Part shown: piece after piece, positions 1 to 7,416 of the stretch
Layout: each line of letters starts with the position of its first letter
Numbering within the stretch: position 1 is the stretch's first letter
Assembly: GCA_021772095.1 (NCBI GenBank)
Contig: JADYXR010000191.1
Span: forward strand, 1 to 48,838
Direction: 5' to 3'
Length of the DNA stretch: 48,838 nucleotides
Source: Candidatus Obscuribacter sp.
GTDB taxonomy: Bacteria > Cyanobacteriota > Vampirovibrionia > Obscuribacterales > Obscuribacteraceae
Position numbers and translations under genes: made by a program
The notes under the pieces: generated by a model
Told to the model about the DNA's origin: nothing
Databases searched by the model: none
The model's input: the letters and a program-made list of their open reading frames with translations, nothing else

Positions 1-96
1 AACTGAGAATTTGGATTAAATGTTCCGGCTGACAAGTGGCAAACTTTTCGGCTGCCATTCTTGCCAAACTGGCACACTTTTAGTTTGCCAGAAACA
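1..96. mobile_element. Terminus of an IS21-like insertion sequence (element extends off the left edge)
   Basis: Bases 1-96 interrupt a conserved SulP reading frame exactly where its homology stops. The boundary ends in ACA on the plus strand (TGT read inward from the other strand), as is usual for IS21-family ends. Two related units lie inside the end: AAGTGGCAAACTTTT at 34-48 and AACTGGCACACTTTT at 67-81, 13 of 15 bases identical and 33 bp apart. Multiple terminal repeats of this kind are characteristic of IS21-family ends. No istA or istB coding sequence is visible because the element continues outside the window. The family is inferred from end structure only; another DDE-type element is possible. 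Confidence 0.6.
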
Positions 97-485
97 GTCA
101 TGAAGCCCGAAACCACTGGATGCGGAATATACTGAATCAGTTGCCCTGCCTTCAGCTGGCCAAGAATAATCTGAAAAACACCGGCCGCTATTGCAGCAGC
201 AAGAACCATCTGCGGCGCGCCCGGAAATTGAGATGCCAACGCGGCAACCATCACAGTTACCGGTCCGGTGGGTCCGGAAACCATTCCGGGAGCGCCACCA
301 GATGCGGCGGCAATAATTCCGCATGCAATTGCACCATATAGCCCTGCAGTCGCTCCTAATCCTGAAGCGACACCAAATGCAAGGGCCAGGGGAAGCGCGA
401 TGATGGCCGCGAGCAGTCCACCAACCAAATCGCCCGCTATTCTTTTACCAGTCAGTTTAGGTTTCGTTTGTTCTTCTGTGTGCAA
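97..485 (-). pseudogene. SulP-family inorganic anion transporter, N-terminal fragment cut by an insertion element
   Basis: Read on the minus strand from a TTG at 483-485, this frame gives the start of a SulP permease (sulfate, bicarbonate or other anion uptake across the inner membrane). The ribosome site AAGAGGG lies 6 bases upstream of the TTG. Visible family hallmarks are the first hydrophobic stretch (GGLLAAIIALPLALAFGVAS), the GLYGAI segment, the SGPTGPVTVMVAA block and a late IPHPVVSGFMT motif. After this last motif, where SulP proteins normally continue with the next membrane helix, the frame runs into the insertion-element end. About 129 codons remain of a usual 500 or more, so no STAS domain is present here. 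It follows the universal stress gene by 25 bp and was probably its operon partner. Whether the 3' part survives beyond the element cannot be seen. Confidence 0.78.
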
Positions 486-510
486 TTTTTTCCCTCTTAG
501 ATACGATTGA

Positions 511-966
511 TCACGTCAGAACTTCATCAAGACGCGCAATGAGCACCGAGCATTTCGCGTGTGTCGAGACAGAGAGAGACGAACTACCAAGAAGAAACCG
601 CGCAATTCCGGATTTCCCATGACTGCCTACAATCAGCAAATCAGCATCAAACGACTCCGCTGCAGCGAGTATCTCATTCGAGATATTTCCTTCTCGAATT
701 TCCGTATCTATGACTTCGGCTGAACAGGCTTCTTTAAGTTGGCCAGCGACGTCCTGTATAAGCTTTGTGGCTGAGTCTCGGAAGTCATTAATGACCGTGT
801 CTGACAATTTCATGGTAGCCGGATAGCCGGTTTGAAGCTCCCAGCACAGTGGTTCAATAACGTGCAACACTTTTAGTCGCGTGTCCTTGTTACAACCCAG
901 CTTGCGCATCATTTCTATTTGCGCTTTCCCATACAATCCAAAATCTACTGCAATTAGGATTCTCAT
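511..966 (-). CDS. Universal stress protein (UspA family), single domain
   Basis: The 151-residue protein starts MRILIAVDFG, the usual first beta strand of a Usp fold with the nucleotide-contacting Asp at position 8. Near the C terminus it has the ATP-binding signature G-2x-G-9x-G-S (residues 114-128, GSHGKSGIARFLLGS). It is therefore expected to be a cytoplasmic nucleotide-binding stress protein, acting as a dimer. An AAAGGAGG ribosome site sits just before the ATG, so the start is firm. The next gene on the same strand is the broken SulP transporter, 25 bp downstream. Usp-SulP pairing is common in bacteria and suggests regulation of anion uptake, which would be lost here because of the insertion. 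Confidence 0.9.
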   Translation of the reverse strand: MRILIAVDFGLYGKAQIEMMRKLGCNKDTRLKVLHVIEPLCWELQTGYPATMKLSDTVINDFRDSATKLIQDVAGQLKEACSAEVIDTEIREGNISNEILAAAESFDADLLIVGSHGKSGIARFLLGSSSLSVSTHAKCSVLIARLDEVLT

Positions 967-1184
967 TGAACCTCCTTTGGCGGCTCCAAAAAATGAAGCA
1001 CGCCGCTATTGTGTCACACCATCACCTCCGGTGCCGGCCGACAATCATCGAGTAACTTGAAATCAAGCTTAAAAGTGGAGCAAAGCTACACCGGGCGGCG
1101 TTTTCACGCGGGACATCGCCATTTTGATTTGACCAGTCTCGAATGCCCAGTACTCGTGCAACGAGAACTATAATGCATCTAACT

Positions 1185-1694
1185 TTATTTTTTCCATTTG
1201 TTGGTTGCCTCCATATTTTTGGAGCACAATCGGGATAGTGTTCGCCTGGCTCTTGCACTTACATATGGGTTATCGTCTGCCGTCAGCGCTTCTAGAACCG
1301 GAAGAAACATGTAGCTGGCCGACGCAATTCTGAAACGGACGTCGGGACTTTCATCCTTGCTCAAGAACATCAAAGTCTCAAGATCAGTATTTCTGTTTAG
1401 TGCCACCGCCATGCGAACTTCCGGATATTCATCGGTTGAAAGAAGGGCTAGCAATCCGACGGGGCAGACAGAATTTTCTGCTACATGCTGCCGGATTTTA
1501 CTGCTCGAGTGCTTGGCAAGACGGTACAGATTGCGAACACGCCGCACTGAGCTGCCTGCCAGTAAATACCTAATCAAGAAAAATCCTTTCATTCTGTTAC
1601 CTCCTGTAAATGCGAGTGAAACCTGTTTTGACATACGCTCCCACGATGCTTGTACGTCGTGATGTCTAAATGTTCTCTGTGTAAATCTATCCAT
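1185..1694 (-). CDS. LRV/HEAT-like repeat protein with two possible translation starts
   Basis: The 169-residue product contains at least three consecutive helical repeats between residues 60 and 155, of the form PxxLLxxLSxDExPEVRxAVAxN. This is the pattern of leucine-rich repeat variant (LRV) or related HEAT-like repeats, which serve as protein-binding scaffolds. Two starts are equally supported. The ATG at 1692-1694 has AGGAGG four bases upstream. An internal ATG at 1590-1592 has its own AGGAGG seven bases upstream and would give a 135-residue form beginning MKGFFLIRYLLAG. The longer form is reported. The gene lies in the same minus-strand cluster as the universal stress protein. A precise function cannot be assigned. 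Confidence 0.65.
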   Translation of the reverse strand: MDRFTQRTFRHHDVQASWERMSKQVSLAFTGGNRMKGFFLIRYLLAGSSVRRVRNLYRLAKHSSSKIRQHVAENSVCPVGLLALLSTDEYPEVRMAVALNRNTDLETLMFLSKDESPDVRFRIASASYMFLPVLEALTADDNPYVSARARRTLSRLCSKNMEATNKWKK

Positions 1695-1799
1695 AAAACC
1701 TCCTGTTCCAAGATGAGACCGAGGTGATTACAAAGTCCTCCACCTCCGTCGCTAGCGCCACCATAGACAGTGACCACCGGCCAAATTGTGCCCGGCGCC

Positions 1800-1967
1800 T
1801 TACAATTCTCTTGGGTGAATCCAGGGCGCTTCGTATCCGACTGTTCGTTCGGATCTAATTTCTATAATTTGCTCTTCATGCAGCTGTGCGACATAGAGCA
1901 AAGCCGCAAACAAAGTCGCCAACAATGCTGCAAGTAATGACGAAACCTTGATAGTGAAAACGATCAC
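1800..1967 (-). CDS. Possible 55-residue single-pass membrane protein
   Basis: A short minus-strand frame reads from a GTG at 1965-1967 to a TAA at 1800-1802. It encodes a basic N terminus, one long hydrophobic stretch (SSLLAALLATLFAALLYVAQ) and a charged tail ending in HPREL. It lies directly behind a good promoter and contains a perfect AGGAGG. However, that AGGAGG overlaps the only standard start codon, so the spacing is wrong for the GTG; initiation might use a non-standard codon just downstream. The strong hydrophobic segment with a charged tail argues for a real small protein, but the start problem keeps confidence low. No family is recognised. Confidence 0.35.
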   Translation of the reverse strand: MIVFTIKVSSLLAALLATLFAALLYVAQLHEEQIIEIRSERTVGYEAPWIHPREL

Positions 1968-2036
1968 CTCCTAGGTGTGTTGAGTTCGCCCCGCATTTAT
2001 AGTTGCGGGACGAGTTCGATTTGTCTCTATGTTTCT

Positions 2037-2045
2037 ATTATAGCA
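2037..2045 (-). promoter_or_regulatory. Extended -10 promoter for the minus-strand cluster (small protein, LRV, Usp, SulP)
   Basis: The minus strand reads TGCTATAAT here, a consensus -10 hexamer (2037-2042) preceded by the TGN extension (2043-2045). No convincing -35 hexamer is found at the usual distance, which extended -10 promoters tolerate. Transcription would begin near 2030 and leave a leader of roughly 60 bases before the AGGAGG at 1966-1971. Confidence 0.6.
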
Positions 2046-2092
2046 CATCAGAGCTCAAAGACGCCGATTTTAAGGAGGTCTTAAGAGTGTGA

Positions 2093-2106
2093 CACCATAT
2101 CTGGTG
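2093..2106. repeat. CACCA-N4-TGGTG palindrome, copy 1
   Basis: The inverted repeat CACCATATCTGGTG lies about 80 bp downstream of the stop codon of the last YeeE/YedE gene. It shares flanking bases with the copy near 17160 (GACACC before and GTGC-CAA after), so the similarity extends beyond the arms. It could be a protein-binding site or part of a transcription end signal; no U-rich run follows it. Confidence 0.45.
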
Positions 2107-2185
2107 CGCAAATTGTGAATTCACGAATTCAAAGTTTGATAAAAACAGAGATTCAGAAGCCCATTCAATGCGCCATTTTTGCCTT

Positions 2186-2734
2186 TCAAGGCGCTATTTT
2201 TGCCAGCGCCACAAGAATCCCCGTCAACAGCACTGTAAAAATTGCTACAACCGAACCAGTTTTTACGTGCAACAGAGCTGGTAGAGTTAGCTTCCCATGT
2301 GCTCCCCACTTATCAATAGTTTTCTTCAGGTAGCGAGACGCTTCCGCGTAAATGTATGAACCTACAACCAGGCCAACCAGGCATAAAGTCGCTAGTACGT
2401 CACCTTGCCCGAGCGCCACGGCGCCCGTACCGGGGCAATAACCAGAAAACGCGAATCCGGAGCCAAACATCAATCCTCCCAGAATATTCGAGCCGATCTT
2501 CGTCGGCACGATGTGCATTTTAATATCGGCTTTCTTATGCAGGAAGTAAATTCCAATCATGCCAACCAAAACAGCCGTTAGCATTACTCTAACGACAGTA
2601 AAATCTTGAAACAATAATTGGCCCTCCAACACGTGGTATTTACCAACGCCGCCCTTCTGAAGAAGAAAGCCAAAGACCGAACCAAAAATAACGGCTTGTA
2701 TGAGTTTTTGTGAATTTTCTGATTTCTTTTCCAC
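2186..2734 (-). CDS. YeeE/YedE-type sulfur transporter half (DUF6691-like), second subunit
   Basis: This 182-residue inner-membrane protein has four to five hydrophobic segments. It carries the conserved motif of the second half of YeeE/YedE transporters: GGLMFGSGFAFSGYCPGTGA, at about residues 83-102. YeeE/YedE (TsuA-type) proteins take up thiosulfate or related sulfur species through conserved cysteines, and the Cys in GYCPGT fits that role. It follows the other half by 12 bp on the same strand and after the MBL-rhodanese gene, so the three form one operon. Split two-gene versions are known in proteobacteria. The exact substrate (thiosulfate, polysulfide or sulfite) cannot be read from the sequence. 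Confidence 0.85.
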   Translation of the reverse strand: MEKKSENSQKLIQAVIFGSVFGFLLQKGGVGKYHVLEGQLLFQDFTVVRVMLTAVLVGMIGIYFLHKKADIKMHIVPTKIGSNILGGLMFGSGFAFSGYCPGTGAVALGQGDVLATLCLVGLVVGSYIYAEASRYLKKTIDKWGAHGKLTLPALLHVKTGSVVAIFTVLLTGILVALAKIAP

Positions 2735-2746
2735 TTTTAAAGCCTT

Positions 2747-3331
2747 TTAGTACAACAACCTGACAAACAGTGCTCCGCCGACGAAAATAAACACGGTAGT
2801 GATCCACGAGGAAACGCTCAGTTGCAACGTTCCGCTGATGCCATGCCCGCTCGTGCAGCCACCGGCTAGACGCGCACCGAAAGCCATAAGAGCCCCGCCT
2901 AACAAGCTGACGGCAGCATAGAGAACGAAGCTCTCATCACCATGACGTTGAGTCCACATCAGTGGCATCCCTCGCAAACCAAATTCACCGCCAGTGGTGG
3001 CAGCCAGAACCGCTCCTAGAATGGTGGCAGAGACAAATACAAATTCCCAATTCAACTCTGGAGGTTTTTCCTCATAGTACGCCAGTTTCATGGTGTGCTT
3101 TGGCGCTATAAACTTTCCAATAAAGCCAGCGACGGTCGCATAGAAAGAAGAGGCACCGATTTTCTGCTCAGAAAAATAGAAAGTACACCAGCTCAAAATT
3201 CCAATTAATGCACCCACCAAATACGGTGACCACGTGCCGCCAGTCGTCATTACCGCATCAGGAGATTGCGCAAATGCCGCTACTGGAACCGCCAGCATGG
3301 CGCAGGATAAAATGAAAGCTGTCACTTTCAT
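2747..3331 (-). CDS. YeeE/YedE-type sulfur transporter half, first subunit
   Basis: This 194-residue membrane protein begins with a signal-like hydrophobic segment ending in AFAQ and has about five membrane spans. The family motif GGALMAFGARLAGGCTSGHG lies near residues 146-165; its Cys is the conserved sulfur-relay residue of YeeE/YedE transporters. The start codon overlaps the stop of the upstream MBL-rhodanese gene (ATGA, 3328-3331), indicating translational coupling. Together with the following gene it should form a complete transporter. The likely task is importing reduced sulfur that the rhodanese protein then handles. Confidence 0.88.
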   Translation of the reverse strand: MKVTAFILSCAMLAVPVAAFAQSPDAVMTTGGTWSPYLVGALIGILSWCTFYFSEQKIGASSFYATVAGFIGKFIAPKHTMKLAYYEEKPPELNWEFVFVSATILGAVLAATTGGEFGLRGMPLMWTQRHGDESFVLYAAVSLLGGALMAFGARLAGGCTSGHGISGTLQLSVSSWITTVFIFVGGALFVRLLY

Positions 3332-4797
3332 CTTTTTGATTTCCCTCCGTGCACTGCAGCTGCAGTTTGCCCGCCAGTTTGCAACTTGATTATCTCAAGG
3401 TCAAGCGTTTGCGGTTCGTCAGGTCCCTTTACCAGGGGTTTGTTTCGCTTTTTCCAAGCCGTGATCCCGCCGAGTAAATTAAAGACATTCTTGACACCAA
3501 GACGAAGAAGGATACTTGCTGCAAGACTAGCCCTGTGCCCTACGCTACAAGTAAGCACGACGGCCCTATCATCCGCCAAATTAGACTTCAAATTTTCAAT
3601 TTCCGGAAGAAAGCCAACATAGGCATGCTTCGATTCCTTGATGTGTCCTTCCTCGAATTCTGAAATCTCTCGAACATCGAGCACTGTTACCGATTTTGAC
3701 CCCAGAGATTCGGAATCTACAGTGAAGGTGCCCGACTGCTCTATTTCAAGAGCGGCGTCCCGCCAGCCTTCGAATCCGCCGGCCAACACTCCAGAAATAT
3801 TGTCGACTCCGATACGTTCGAGAAATAAAAATGCTTTTTCGAGGTCCTCGTGACGTTCTAGAACGAGATAGACGGATACTTTTTCGTCTGCGATCCATCC
3901 TCCGAATACGGGCAGACCGTCCAGCCAGATACTATAAGAATCGGGAATGTGCCCACCTGCAAAGGCCTCTGGAAGACGAGTGTCTATCACTATCCCCGAC
4001 GCAGATTCGCGAGCAAAATCTTCAGGTATCAGTACGGGAATTTCGCTCGGTTTTTTCGAGAGTGGAATGCCGCCCTTAAGATTCAGCTGTTCCATGAGTC
4101 GGAAATACGGAGGTCGAGGAATGCGTTCTTTCAGTTTCGCCTCGACGAATTTTTCTTTTGAATTCACAAAGGCCGGATTGTAAGTTCGCTCGAAGCCGAT
4201 AGTCGAGCCATCATAGTCGGCGATGTTTCCGCCACAGACGGACCCCGAACCATGTGCCGGGTACAGCAGTGTTTGATCACCAAGAGGGGCGATTTTGTTG
4301 TGGATGCTATCGAAAAGAATTGCTGCATTCTCGGCAGTTTTAAGAGGATCCGGCAAATCTGTACGACCAGCTTCTCCGATAAAAAGGGCATCTCCGGTGA
4401 ACACCGCCCAGGCAACATCAGGATTTTCCTTCATATACAATGCGTAGGAAACGCTCTCAGGAGTATGGCCGGGAGTGTAGAGGCATTGAAACGTCAGATC
4501 TCCGATTTCAATACTCTCATCGTCAGCTAGTCGTATGTCGCTGTGACCAAAAAATTCGTGCTTGCCTGAGACGACTTTGGCACCAGTAATTTGACGAACT
4601 TGGTCAGAGCCGAGGACGAAATCCTCTTGTCTGTGGGTTTCAAATACGTACTTAATTTCGATTTTGTTTTTAAGGGCTTCTGCAAAGTACTCATCCAAGT
4701 CACGACGAGGGTCGAACAATATGCCGATACCATCAGTGCCGATGAGGTAGGCGTTATGTGCAAGACCGGGCGTCTTAAATACTTTGAAAAAAAACAT
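3328..4797 (-). CDS. Metallo-beta-lactamase fold/double rhodanese protein (persulfide dioxygenase-like, divergent metal motif)
   Basis: The 489-residue protein has an N-terminal MBL-fold domain (about 1-230) followed by two rhodanese domains (about 255-350 and 365-455), the layout of ETHE1/CstB-like sulfane-sulfur enzymes. Visible metal-site elements are H111 (TPGHTPES), D136 (TGDALFIGEAGRTDL) and H182 (PAHGSGSVCGG). The first motif, normally HxHxDH, reads THRQEDF (54-60), so two of its histidines are missing. The first rhodanese lacks the active Cys (YLVLERHED around 310-317). The second keeps it in a TCSVGHRAS loop (C417). The enzyme probably processes persulfides in the cytoplasm. It heads the operon with the two YeeE/YedE halves. 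The ATG has a GAGG site ten bases upstream. Confidence 0.85.
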   Translation of the reverse strand: MFFFKVFKTPGLAHNAYLIGTDGIGILFDPRRDLDEYFAEALKNKIEIKYVFETHRQEDFVLGSDQVRQITGAKVVSGKHEFFGHSDIRLADDESIEIGDLTFQCLYTPGHTPESVSYALYMKENPDVAWAVFTGDALFIGEAGRTDLPDPLKTAENAAILFDSIHNKIAPLGDQTLLYPAHGSGSVCGGNIADYDGSTIGFERTYNPAFVNSKEKFVEAKLKERIPRPPYFRLMEQLNLKGGIPLSKKPSEIPVLIPEDFARESASGIVIDTRLPEAFAGGHIPDSYSIWLDGLPVFGGWIADEKVSVYLVLERHEDLEKAFLFLERIGVDNISGVLAGGFEGWRDAALEIEQSGTFTVDSESLGSKSVTVLDVREISEFEEGHIKESKHAYVGFLPEIENLKSNLADDRAVVLTCSVGHRASLAASILLRLGVKNVFNLLGGITAWKKRNKPLVKGPDEPQTLDLEIIKLQTGGQTAAAVHGGKSKR

Positions 4798-4923
4798 ACG
4801 GCTTTGTCCTCAGTGAGAAGTGACGGCTTCCTAAACACCTAGCACAGAAATTCTGGTCGATGCTTTACGGATAAACAAAATGCAAAACTGTTAATTTCGA
4901 GCTTCTTTCATAAGGCGACGTCG

Positions 4924-6204
4924 CTACACTGTCGACGTGTCCGCTGCCTTGTTTTGACCTTTATCAGATTTCAGCAAGCCATCGAGATCGACCACTGAAC
5001 GGACATGAAGATCGCGTTGTGGAAACGGAAATTCTATACCGTTTTGCTTGAACTTCTTGAATATTGCAAAATTCAGCTCGCTCTGAAGTATCGCTGGTGA
5101 TGTCACATGTGTTTTGGTTGACACACGCAAGACGAAATCCAGCGAGCTATCACCGAAGGCCTTGAATATGACAGTTGCAGGCGGGTCCTGCAGCACACCA
5201 TCGTGCTGCGAGGCCACGTCTAATAAGAGCCCGTATACCGCCTCCGGGTCTGAAGAGTAGGACACGCCCACAGGAAGGGAAACGCGAACGTCTCTGCTGG
5301 AGTGGCTCCAATTGATAACGTTTCCACTGATGAATTCTGAATTGGGAACGATGATCTCGATATTGTCGTTTGTGCAGATTGTTGTTGCACGCAGTGCAAT
5401 ATTCTTCACGTCGCCTGTGATTCCTGCAACCTCAATTCGATCGCCTACTTTTATGGGTCTTTCGATTAGAACAATCAGACCGCTGACCAGATTAGACGTG
5501 ATATTCTGCAAGCCAAAACTGAGACCTAATCCCACGGCGCCGGCAAGAACGGTGAGGGCGCTAAGATCAATGCCAGCACTTTGTAGAATGACAACAAATC
5601 CAATTGAAACCATGACGTATTTGACAATGACCGAGATCGCGTGCCGCGCACCAAATTCGATACCAGAATGCACCAGCAGTTTAGTTGCACACCACTTTTG
5701 CAAACGATTTGTCGCGACGATTAAAACAAGCCAGAGAGAGAGCACATAAATCACACTCCAAAGAGTGATTTGCGTTTTTCCTATGTGCACGAATGGGATG
5801 TTCAGGAAGCTATCGGCATACGCGACAACTTGAACGGCAGTGATGTCGACATTGGACAAATCGAGAATCCAGAGCACACCGATGACCCGGACTGTCCATC
5901 TTGTGACAACCAGCAATTGCCGCTTAAGGGTGTCACTGAAAGCATCAACTTTAGAGAGCTTGGCCGTGAGCCACTTCTCAAAGAACGCTGTTAAAAACCA
6001 TAAAAGCGACGACCAGCCTATTAAGAACACGACGGTGCCAATTGTCACCGAACTACTGCCAATCACCAGGAGCGGATGAGAAAGGATCAGGTTCAGTCGC
6101 TGCAGCAATACGCCAATAAGATCAATCATTAACACTACCTGTCGCATGGTGTCGGCTGACAGCAGTCCAGCGCGATGCATGATTGAGATCCGATAAAATA
6201 CCAT
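4924..6204 (-). CDS. MscS-family mechanosensitive channel
   Basis: The product (426 residues from this start) has about five N-terminal hydrophobic segments and the MscS pore helix signature AGAVGLGLSFGLQNITSNLV. This is followed by the beta domain (IKVGDRIEVAGITGDVKNI...TTICTNDNIEIIVPNSEFI) and the alpha/beta cytoplasmic domain. It should open under membrane tension to release solutes on osmotic downshift. The start is uncertain: none of the first ATGs has a strong ribosome site, and an ATG about 26 codons in (before IDLIGVLLQ) has AGGT seven bases upstream. It is separated by 400 bp from the other two channel genes on the same strand, so it is probably a separate unit. It lacks the signal peptide and periplasmic domain found in those two paralogs. 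Confidence 0.9.
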   Translation of the reverse strand: MVFYRISIMHRAGLLSADTMRQVVLMIDLIGVLLQRLNLILSHPLLVIGSSSVTIGTVVFLIGWSSLLWFLTAFFEKWLTAKLSKVDAFSDTLKRQLLVVTRWTVRVIGVLWILDLSNVDITAVQVVAYADSFLNIPFVHIGKTQITLWSVIYVLSLWLVLIVATNRLQKWCATKLLVHSGIEFGARHAISVIVKYVMVSIGFVVILQSAGIDLSALTVLAGAVGLGLSFGLQNITSNLVSGLIVLIERPIKVGDRIEVAGITGDVKNIALRATTICTNDNIEIIVPNSEFISGNVINWSHSSRDVRVSLPVGVSYSSDPEAVYGLLLDVASQHDGVLQDPPATVIFKAFGDSSLDFVLRVSTKTHVTSPAILQSELNFAIFKKFKQNGIEFPFPQRDLHVRSVVDLDGLLKSDKGQNKAADTSTV

Positions 6205-6604
6205 CCACTTATCGGGCTGCCGCCACGCGAACGGAACTCAGTTCTCAGGGACGAAGTAGCCTACAACAGCACTACTGCCCATCATCGAATTCATCGAGCG
6301 CATAGTCGCCAGAAAATCAGATAATACATGCAATTCGGTCGTTTGTCAATGCGAGCACCACCTGTAGTGGCTAACTCAGGGACTTGTTCAGATTCAGGTG
6401 CTGATACTTTAATTCTCGTCGACCACATCAGTAGTCCGTGCTTAAGATGACACGCGATTGGCTGGTCAGGCTTCGAGGATTTCGCTCTTTGACGCTTCTT
6501 TGAAGACATGGCAGAGTATGCACATTCGGCGCGCATGGATTAGGGTCCAACCATGGTTATCGCCAATTCACCGAAAGCTGATGGTGGCACAAAGACTACT
6601 TGCC
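6205..6604. other. Gene-free stretch between the MscS gene and the barrel gene
   Basis: About 400 bp with no supported coding sequence. A minus-strand frame of 81 codons exists but has no ribosome site, no recognisable motif and a shadow-like composition. The stretch presumably holds the promoter of the downstream MscS gene and the end of the barrel operon, but no clear promoter hexamers or terminator were seen. Confidence 0.4.
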
Positions 6605-7414
6605 TCATTTGATGATTTTGCCCAGGAGAAACGAGTACCCTAATTCTACAAAAACCACCGGCGAGGCCTTCGTGAAACCGACACCGGTGCGAATTCCCAC
6701 CTGCTGATTGCGCCGAAATCGGAAAACACAACCGCTATCCAATACCTGGTCAGATATTCTGCGCCTGGCAAAGTTACCGGCGTACTCGAAAAACAAATCC
6801 GCTCTGGGTCCAAGTTTTCTAAACAACACACAGGTGGGTTGATAAATTATGTTTTTACGTCGAGATGAAATACCCTGAGCCTGAGCCTCCGCTTCTTCTG
6901 TCTGCACAAACAGTGATTGCGCGCTGCCTAGTGTCCAATTAGCAGACAGAGATTTTGCCGCAGTCAGTTGCACAAACGGATCAACTTTATCCGTGGAGAA
7001 TGCAGCGCTACCTGTAGGCACAGTCAGGCCGGGTATGACGGCTAGTTGTATATTGCCAGGCAATGGTCCCAATTGTTGTTTGATCGCCACCGACATATCT
7101 GCAGTTCCCGAAATAGAACTTTGATTTCCTTTGATCAGAAAATAGTTCGGAGCCACCAACCTCAATTCAGTCTTCGGCAGGACACCAAGGCGAACTAAGG
7201 TTTGAGGTACGTTGAAACTACTGCCGCGGAACTCTTTTCTCAAGACTAAACCATTTTCGACCTGAATATAATTTTGTGGTACTACCAGTGGTGACGGCGT
7301 AACGGTCGGTCGATCTGTATTTATTTCTGGTTCGGTTGTATTCTGCGCAATTGCTCCAGCGCACAAATAGAAGTGAGCTACTATAAATCCGTGTGAGATT
7401 GCGGAAAGTCGCAT
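6605..7414 (-). CDS. Predicted outer-membrane beta-barrel protein (MetA phenol-degradation/transporter-like family)
   Basis: The 269-residue protein has a signal peptide (cleavage near GAIAQ) and the opening ETDRP-like motif (EINTDRPTVTPSP). Amphipathic strands follow and it ends in an aromatic-rich strand (FVELGYSFLLGKIIK). This layout matches the 'putative MetA-pathway of phenol degradation' barrel family, found in outer membranes with mostly unknown substrates. It starts two bases after the stop of the upstream MscS gene, so it is translated with it. A barrel in an operon with two signal-bearing MscS channels suggests an envelope-level osmotic or solute function, but this is inference. Confidence 0.72.
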   Translation of the reverse strand: MRLSAISHGFIVAHFYLCAGAIAQNTTEPEINTDRPTVTPSPLVVPQNYIQVENGLVLRKEFRGSSFNVPQTLVRLGVLPKTELRLVAPNYFLIKGNQSSISGTADMSVAIKQQLGPLPGNIQLAVIPGLTVPTGSAAFSTDKVDPFVQLTAAKSLSANWTLGSAQSLFVQTEEAEAQAQGISSRRKNIIYQPTCVLFRKLGPRADLFFEYAGNFARRRISDQVLDSGCVFRFRRNQQVGIRTGVGFTKASPVVFVELGYSFLLGKIIK

Positions 7415-7416
7415 TC

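Noticed and set aside
16..510. Frames at 16-324 (minus), 120-341 and 268-510 (plus)
   Set aside because: They are shadows of the SulP frame, which has a ribosome site and clear family motifs and explains the same DNA.
1589..1777. A 62-codon minus-strand frame ending in an ATGA overlap with the second start of the LRV gene
   Set aside because: It starts at a GTG without a ribosome site, overlaps the LRV frame in another register and has no protein-like features.
6291..6536. An 81-codon minus-strand frame in the gap after the MscS gene
   Set aside because: No ribosome site, no motif and composition unlike the surrounding genes.
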